Assembly: GCF_000504165.1 (NCBI RefSeq)
Contig: NZ_KI632505.1
Location: 872,738-936,737 of the forward strand
Source of the DNA: Bacillus sp. FJAT-14578
GTDB taxonomy: Bacteria; Bacillota; Bacilli; Bacillales; Bacillaceae_H
Length of the DNA: 64,000 nt
Reading direction: 5' to 3'
The notes under the pieces are model-generated. The model searched no databases and was not told the origin of the DNA. It saw only the letters and a program-made list of their open reading frames with translations. Shown one piece after another: positions 60,281-64,000 of this stretch (the stretch's first letter is position 1; every line of letters begins with the position of its first letter). A program made the translations under genes and the position numbers.

Positions 60281-61459
60281 TTATCCTAATAGTTTAAAAG
60301 CTGATTGAACAAACAATTCTACACCAATTTCTAATGCATCTTCATCAATGGTAAAACGCGGGTGATGGTGCGGGTAAATAATCCCCTTGTTCTGATTCCC
60401 TGCACCAACAAAGATGAAGCAACCTGGCACTTCATTTGAAAATGCGGAAAAATCTTCACCGCTCATAAGCGCCGGCAGCCTCAGCAAAGTATCTTCTCCC
60501 CATACATCCATTATCGTTTCCTCGATTGCTTCTCTTACCCTATCGTCATTTACAACCGAACTGTAGCCAAAATGATAATCAACTTCAAATGATGCATGAT
60601 GTGCTTCCGTAACTCCTTTAACAATTCGTTTAATTAAACTTGGAACCTGTTGACGAAGTTCCGGATCAAGGCTTCGTACTGACCCGCTTAAGATAGCCGT
60701 ATCAGGAATTATATTGTAAGCGGTTCCACTTTGGAATTTCGTTACGGATACTACTAGTTTTTCGAGAGGATCACGATTTCTTGAAACGATGTGCTGAAGG
60801 TTATTGATCACTTGTGATCCGATTGCAATGGGATCAATCGTTAAATGAGGCTCTGAAGAATGACCGCCTTTTCCTTGAATTTTTATATCAAATGTATCAC
60901 TCCCAGAGGTAGCTGGCCCATGACAAAGCCCAATCTTACCAACCTCAACCGTAGCCGCTAGATGAATCCCCATTACTTGATCGACTCCTTCTAGTACGCC
61001 TGCTTTTACCATTTCTTGTGCACCGCCTGGAAACAACTCTTCAGCATGTTGAAATAAAAAGCGCACCTCCCCTTTCATTTGATCCTTGAACTGTGTAAGG
61101 ATCTTTGCTGAACCAAGCAGCATCGCCGTATGCCCGTCATGTCCGCAAGCATGCATCACACCTGGATTCTGTGATACAAAGTCAAAATCATTCTCTTCTT
61201 CAATTGGAAGCGCATCCATATCTGCCCGCAATGCAATAACCTTCCCAGGTTGCTGACCAATCAGACGAGCCATCACGCTTGTTTTTGTCGGGCGTGAAAT
61301 TTCCAAATCACCAAAAGTTTGCAGCGTTTCATAAACAAATTGAGCTGTTTTTTCTTCTTGAAAAGACAGCTCCGGATACTTATGTAAATATCTTCGCCAT
61401 CCAATCACTTCGTCTTTAACATCCTCGATTAAATCATGCATCATTGTCATTTGAGACAC
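60281..61459 (-). CDS. M20-family amidohydrolase (N-acyl-amino-acid/hippurate type)
   Basis: 392 residues from GTG 61459, 9 bases after GGGAGATGAAATAG. Peptidase M20D: WRRYLHKYPELSFQEEKTAQ near residue 22, LRADMDALPIEE near 78, MHACGHDGHTAMLLG near 102 with the Cys and His metal ligands, FQHAEELFPGGAQEM near 137 with the catalytic Glu pair, and the dimer domain KGGHSSEPHLTIDPI near 195; MSGEDFSAF near 335 completes the site. It removes an acyl group from an amino acid or similar amide in the cytosol. The membrane-protein gene after it is probably cotranscribed. Confidence 0.9.
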   Translation of the reverse strand: MSQMTMMHDLIEDVKDEVIGWRRYLHKYPELSFQEEKTAQFVYETLQTFGDLEISRPTKTSVMARLIGQQPGKVIALRADMDALPIEEENDFDFVSQNPGVMHACGHDGHTAMLLGSAKILTQFKDQMKGEVRFLFQHAEELFPGGAQEMVKAGVLEGVDQVMGIHLAATVEVGKIGLCHGPATSGSDTFDIKIQGKGGHSSEPHLTIDPIAIGSQVINNLQHIVSRNRDPLEKLVVSVTKFQSGTAYNIIPDTAILSGSVRSLDPELRQQVPSLIKRIVKGVTEAHHASFEVDYHFGYSSVVNDDRVREAIEETIMDVWGEDTLLRLPALMSGEDFSAFSNEVPGCFIFVGAGNQNKGIIYPHHHPRFTIDEDALEIGVELFVQSAFKLLG

Positions 61460-61663
61460 CTATTTCATCTCCCTTTTTTATTTGGCCTGTGTGACAAACT
61501 CTATTTACGGTTACTTTAAGGAAAAAATTCCTTAAATGAAGTATAATATTCCGTAAACTTAATTTCAATAATTTTTTTCGAAATTTCTGAAATATCATCT
61601 ATCTACTAAACTAATATTTTCCCTTTAATTCTTTAATATAATAAAACAATAGACAAAATAAAT

Positions 61664-61690
61664 AAGCACCCAAACTCATCATGGGTGCTT
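61664..61690 (-). terminator. Terminator at the end of the HTH regulator gene
   Basis: AAGCACCC pairs with GGGTGCTT and T-rich sequence follows on the minus strand. The stop codon (61689-61691) overlaps the stem. Confidence 0.7.
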
Positions 61691-62987
61691 ATAACAATCG
61701 ATAAATTTTACTTGGTCTTCCACGAGTGGCATAAGCCTCTGTGCCAACGCATTGTGCTAAATCAACTTCGCACATATCCGTCACAATACGCCGTACATTG
61801 CGCTCTGTCATCTCAAGGTGTGTTGCTAAGTCTTTTGTTGTAAAATCGCTCCAGCCCATTTTTTTGATGAGAGCCAATATTTTTTTATACGTTTTTACAC
61901 TAATATTCCCTTTTTTTAACTTTTCAATAAGGATCTCATTTTGGGTACGGCTGGCAAATTGCAGCTCTTGTTTTTTGCCTGGTGACTCGACAATCTTGCC
62001 ATCGTCTTGAACAATCACCATTTCGCGCTTCTTCATCTCCTTTGAATATTGAATAGCACGAAAAGCATTAATTTCCGCCGAATAGGCAGTTTCACCAAAG
62101 CCAATTCCAACGGCAACGGTAGTATCAGCTTCAAAAGCCAATTTTTGAATGGTGTCTTCAAGCGTAGGAATTTCTCGTTCAATTGCGCCGCGAGAACTAA
62201 AAATCATGTATCTTCCGTTTCCTTTCTCTAAAACAGAACCATTTATTTTTTCACCAAGTTGAATCAACATTTCTTTTAGCCGCAGCTCCAAGTACTGTAA
62301 ATGATAAGGTGTTTTCATTTCCTCTGCCACTCTGTTAAAATATTCAACTTCAATAATTTCCACTCCGATTTGTGTATCTTTAAAGTAGGCAGCCTTTACT
62401 TTTTCAGCAAGAATTCGAAGCGTTTGTCGTATTTCCATTTTACTCATCGACATCCGGTAAGCTGGAATTCCTTTTTCCCTTAAAGCTTCACACACTGACG
62501 GAAAACAAGATAAAGCGCCTTCTATCTTTCCCTCATTCCATAAATCTAAGTGAAACTGCAACAATTCATTCGTATCAACATCCAACTCAAACACTTTCGT
62601 ATAAATCTTTGGGCTTTTCATATTTAGCTGTGACAAAGCTTCTTCGCTAATATTGTTTGTGGACATCGTATCAATACTTAGCTGTTCAATCATTTTTCCT
62701 TGTTCATAAATCATCTCTAAAAAAGATTTATAAAGACCTGATTCCGTAGCAGGAACATGGACCATTATTTTATCCGTATGTACTGTTTTTTTCGCAATTT
62801 CATATGGAAGTGGACCAGTAAACAACCATGCATGTACGTAAGAATTGTTTTCTTGTACAATATTCTCTACCTCTTCGGTTTTTACATAGGGAAAAGAGAT
62901 GAATTCCAACTCATGTTTATATTCCTCTGCCAGGTCTAAAATCTGTTCGATAGAAGTTTTTAGACCGACTAATCCGATTTTATACAT
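61689..62987 (-). CDS. Transcriptional regulator with degenerate nucleotide-cyclase-like domain and C-terminal HTH
   Basis: I choose ATG 62987 (MYKIGLVGLKTSIEQILDLA), with AAGGAAG upstream; 432 residues. The first 120 residues resemble the sensory fold of PrpR_N-type proteins (YVHAWLFTGPLPYEIAKK). Residues about 255-345 look like a GGDEF or GTP cyclohydrolase III-like domain without the catalytic motif (VAVGIGFGETAYSAEINAFR, ...IQYSKEMKKREMVIVQDDG). Residues 370-432 carry a winged helix (FTTKDLATHLEMTERNVRRI). It probably senses a small molecule and controls the M20/membrane-protein unit. Both domain calls are inference from pattern. Confidence 0.7.
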   Translation of the reverse strand: MYKIGLVGLKTSIEQILDLAEEYKHELEFISFPYVKTEEVENIVQENNSYVHAWLFTGPLPYEIAKKTVHTDKIMVHVPATESGLYKSFLEMIYEQGKMIEQLSIDTMSTNNISEEALSQLNMKSPKIYTKVFELDVDTNELLQFHLDLWNEGKIEGALSCFPSVCEALREKGIPAYRMSMSKMEIRQTLRILAEKVKAAYFKDTQIGVEIIEVEYFNRVAEEMKTPYHLQYLELRLKEMLIQLGEKINGSVLEKGNGRYMIFSSRGAIEREIPTLEDTIQKLAFEADTTVAVGIGFGETAYSAEINAFRAIQYSKEMKKREMVIVQDDGKIVESPGKKQELQFASRTQNEILIEKLKKGNISVKTYKKILALIKKMGWSDFTTKDLATHLEMTERNVRRIVTDMCEVDLAQCVGTEAYATRGRPSKIYRLL

Positions 62988-63244
62988 TATATATTCGACT
63001 TCCTTTATCAATAGAATCTCGGTAAGCGGGAGCAGGCAGTTAAAAGATTTCCTCAAACCATCATATTTAGTTCTTCCCCCTTTGAACGATTATTAGAAAA
63101 TGTTCTATCTCATCGATATTTAATTCTATCTTAAACAATTATGATGAATGATTAAATCCTTTTTCTTTGTTATACTCTCTCTATTTACTAACAAGTGATG
63201 GCATTCGTGATAAGGAGCTGATGTGTAGAAAGACATGAAAGAAA
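62988..63244. other. Upstream region of the HTH regulator gene
   Basis: Contains promoter-like AT-rich sequence and, at 63215-63244, a block (ATGTGTAGAAAGACATGA) also present at about 12791-12808, where it is separated from its hairpin partner. Confidence 0.4.
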
Positions 63245-63315
63245 GTAAGAGACCTTGTTCATCCTCTGAGGAAGTACAAGGTCTCTTACACTATTTCTTT
63301 ATTTATGATGTTGAT
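63245..63315. repeat. Hairpin repeat, copy 2
   Basis: GTAAGAGACC (63245-63254) pairs with GGTCTCTTAC (63280-63289). The loop and the following ACTATTTCTTTATTTATGAT match copy 1 at 13063-13133 with few changes. Confidence 0.7.
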
Positions 63316-63402
63316 TTTCAGCATACATGATTATTTAAGTTAAGAAAAAATAAAAAAGAACATAAACTTCTATAAATAAAAGGGTATGCTCTATCTATAT
63401 AG

Positions 63403-63452
63403 TAATGATTGCGACCGAGTTCGAACCAGCGACCTCTACCCTGTCAAGGTAG
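63403..63452 (-). pseudogene. 3' half of a tRNA-Val(GAC)-like gene
   Basis: On the minus strand CTACC-TTGACAG-GGTAG forms an anticodon arm with anticodon GAC, followed by AGGTC, a T arm with GGTTCGAAC, and an acceptor end CGCAATCATTA. No D arm or 5' acceptor strand precedes it: the sequence upstream cannot pair with the 3' end. It is a truncated tRNA, such as integration at a tRNA gene leaves behind. Confidence 0.6.
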
Positions 63453-63584
63453 ATAAGGGACGGTCTCCAGGAAGAAGCTCAGGTGGAACCGCCAAGCAAA
63501 GCTACAGCTATGTCAATAAAGAGAGCTGTTGCCTTCTACTCTTTTCCCCTTTACTAATTTTTATTTGTCAGTGTCCAACTAATT

Positions 63585-63821
63585 TCACTTCAGCAGCTTT
63601 CTTCTATACTCAAGTTCTGCCAACGGCTTTGATACATACCCTTCGGCCTCTAATCGATATATAATGGCCATTCCTACATATAAGCTAATAGCGTTATCGT
63701 CATTTAAATACTTCTTTAATGTAGCGACTGTAACGCTATCCTCAAATATCTCCCCTCTTTTCGCTACCACAACCGGATACAAGTCTTTCGCCATTCGTTT
63801 TGCCGATTCGAGAACCATCAC
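63585..63821 (-). CDS. Small hypothetical protein (78 aa)
   Basis: GTG 63821 follows AGGAGGCGGTACAT. The product (MMVLESAKRMAKDLYPVVVA, KRGEIFEDSVTVATLKKYLN, DDNAISLYVGMAIIYRLEAE...) looks like a compact all-helical protein without signal or membrane helices. No family is recognised. It lies near a tRNA remnant and may be a phage-derived gene. Confidence 0.5.
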   Translation of the reverse strand: MMVLESAKRMAKDLYPVVVAKRGEIFEDSVTVATLKKYLNDDNAISLYVGMAIIYRLEAEGYVSKPLAELEYRRKLLK

Positions 63822-64000
63822 ATGTACCGCCTCCTATTCTACAATAAGAATATGCGGGTAATGGAGTTTTCATGATTCCGTTCTCCAGCGATAACGCTTC
63901 CAACATTCGAATTATTTCGCGCTTTTACGCCCTTCATGCTTTTGCTGGACTTTCAGCGCCGTCCTCATGCCAACAACTTAATGGGACATGACCGTTCTTT
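63822..64000. other. Window end, no clear gene
   Basis: Short open frames exist on both strands but none has a convincing start with continuity to the edge. The minus-strand sequence REIIRMLEALSLENGIMKTP may be coding and run into the next gene's start region; this is not enough to call. Confidence 0.3.

Noticed and set aside
63386-63664. 92-codon plus-strand frame
   Set aside because: It runs antisense through the tRNA-Val remnant and has no ribosome site.
1-64000. CRISPR array or cas genes
   Set aside because: No series of regularly spaced identical repeats and no Cas-like protein was seen.

Overview
The window is chromosomal DNA of a low-GC, spore-forming Firmicute of the family Bacillaceae. 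The evidence is the consistent AGGAGG-type ribosome sites with frequent TTG/GTG starts, a GerAB-type germinant permease, cre-like CcpA sites, Bacillus-type repeats, and proteins that read as Bacillus orthologues (YybE/YybF-type pair, SelO, TatA). The species cannot be fixed from the sequence.

Layout. 0-14 kb is an accessory, partly decayed region. It holds the 5' part of a group II intron with its reverse transcriptase, small unknown proteins, a lone gerAB-like gene, a sulfite-reductase-type flavoprotein without its FMN domain, an AtoE transporter, two copies of a MITE-like element (one with a perfect 8-bp target duplication), and many gene stubs. 14.4-17.4 kb is a three-gene cell-wall unit: a secreted coiled-coil plus GH73 glucosaminidase protein followed by FtsE-like and FtsX-like proteins. 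An orphan tatA follows, then a polar amino-acid ABC importer.

20.7-43 kb is the metabolic core, all on the minus strand. One large operon (about 42.97 to 23.95 kb) encodes a TRAP transporter with two binding proteins, a LarA-type hydroxyacid racemase/epimerase, an IlvD/Edd dehydratase, an IclR regulator, a FAH-family 2-keto-3-deoxypentonate dehydratase, a split UxaA-type dehydratase, a ketoglutarate-semialdehyde-type dehydrogenase, galactonate dehydratase, a DapA-family aldolase/dehydratase, a U32-like protein, a 2-hydroxyacid dehydrogenase, a second FAH protein, KDG kinase and KDPG/KDPGal aldolase. This combines De Ley-Doudoroff (kinase/aldolase) and Weimberg (double dehydration to 2-oxoglutarate) routes for sugar acids. 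Just downstream, larE-larB-larC make the nickel-pincer cofactor that LarA enzymes need, which ties the two operons together. A cre site and two clusters of AAAACNNNGTTTT palindromes precede the TRAP genes.

43-53.6 kb is a redox and electrophile-stress island: TetR plus aldo/keto reductase behind a large palindrome, then further oxidoreductases. A MarR regulator here has a 16-bp palindrome found five times, always before a gene of its likely regulon. SelO closes this block. 53.6-56.3 kb is another graveyard (integrase, Bcr/CflA, citrate synthase and other remnants). 56.4-63 kb carries a LysR/MFS divergent pair and a unit of membrane protein plus M20 amidohydrolase with an HTH regulator. The end has a tRNA-Val remnant and a hairpin repeat that also occurs at 13.1 kb with a compensatory stem change.
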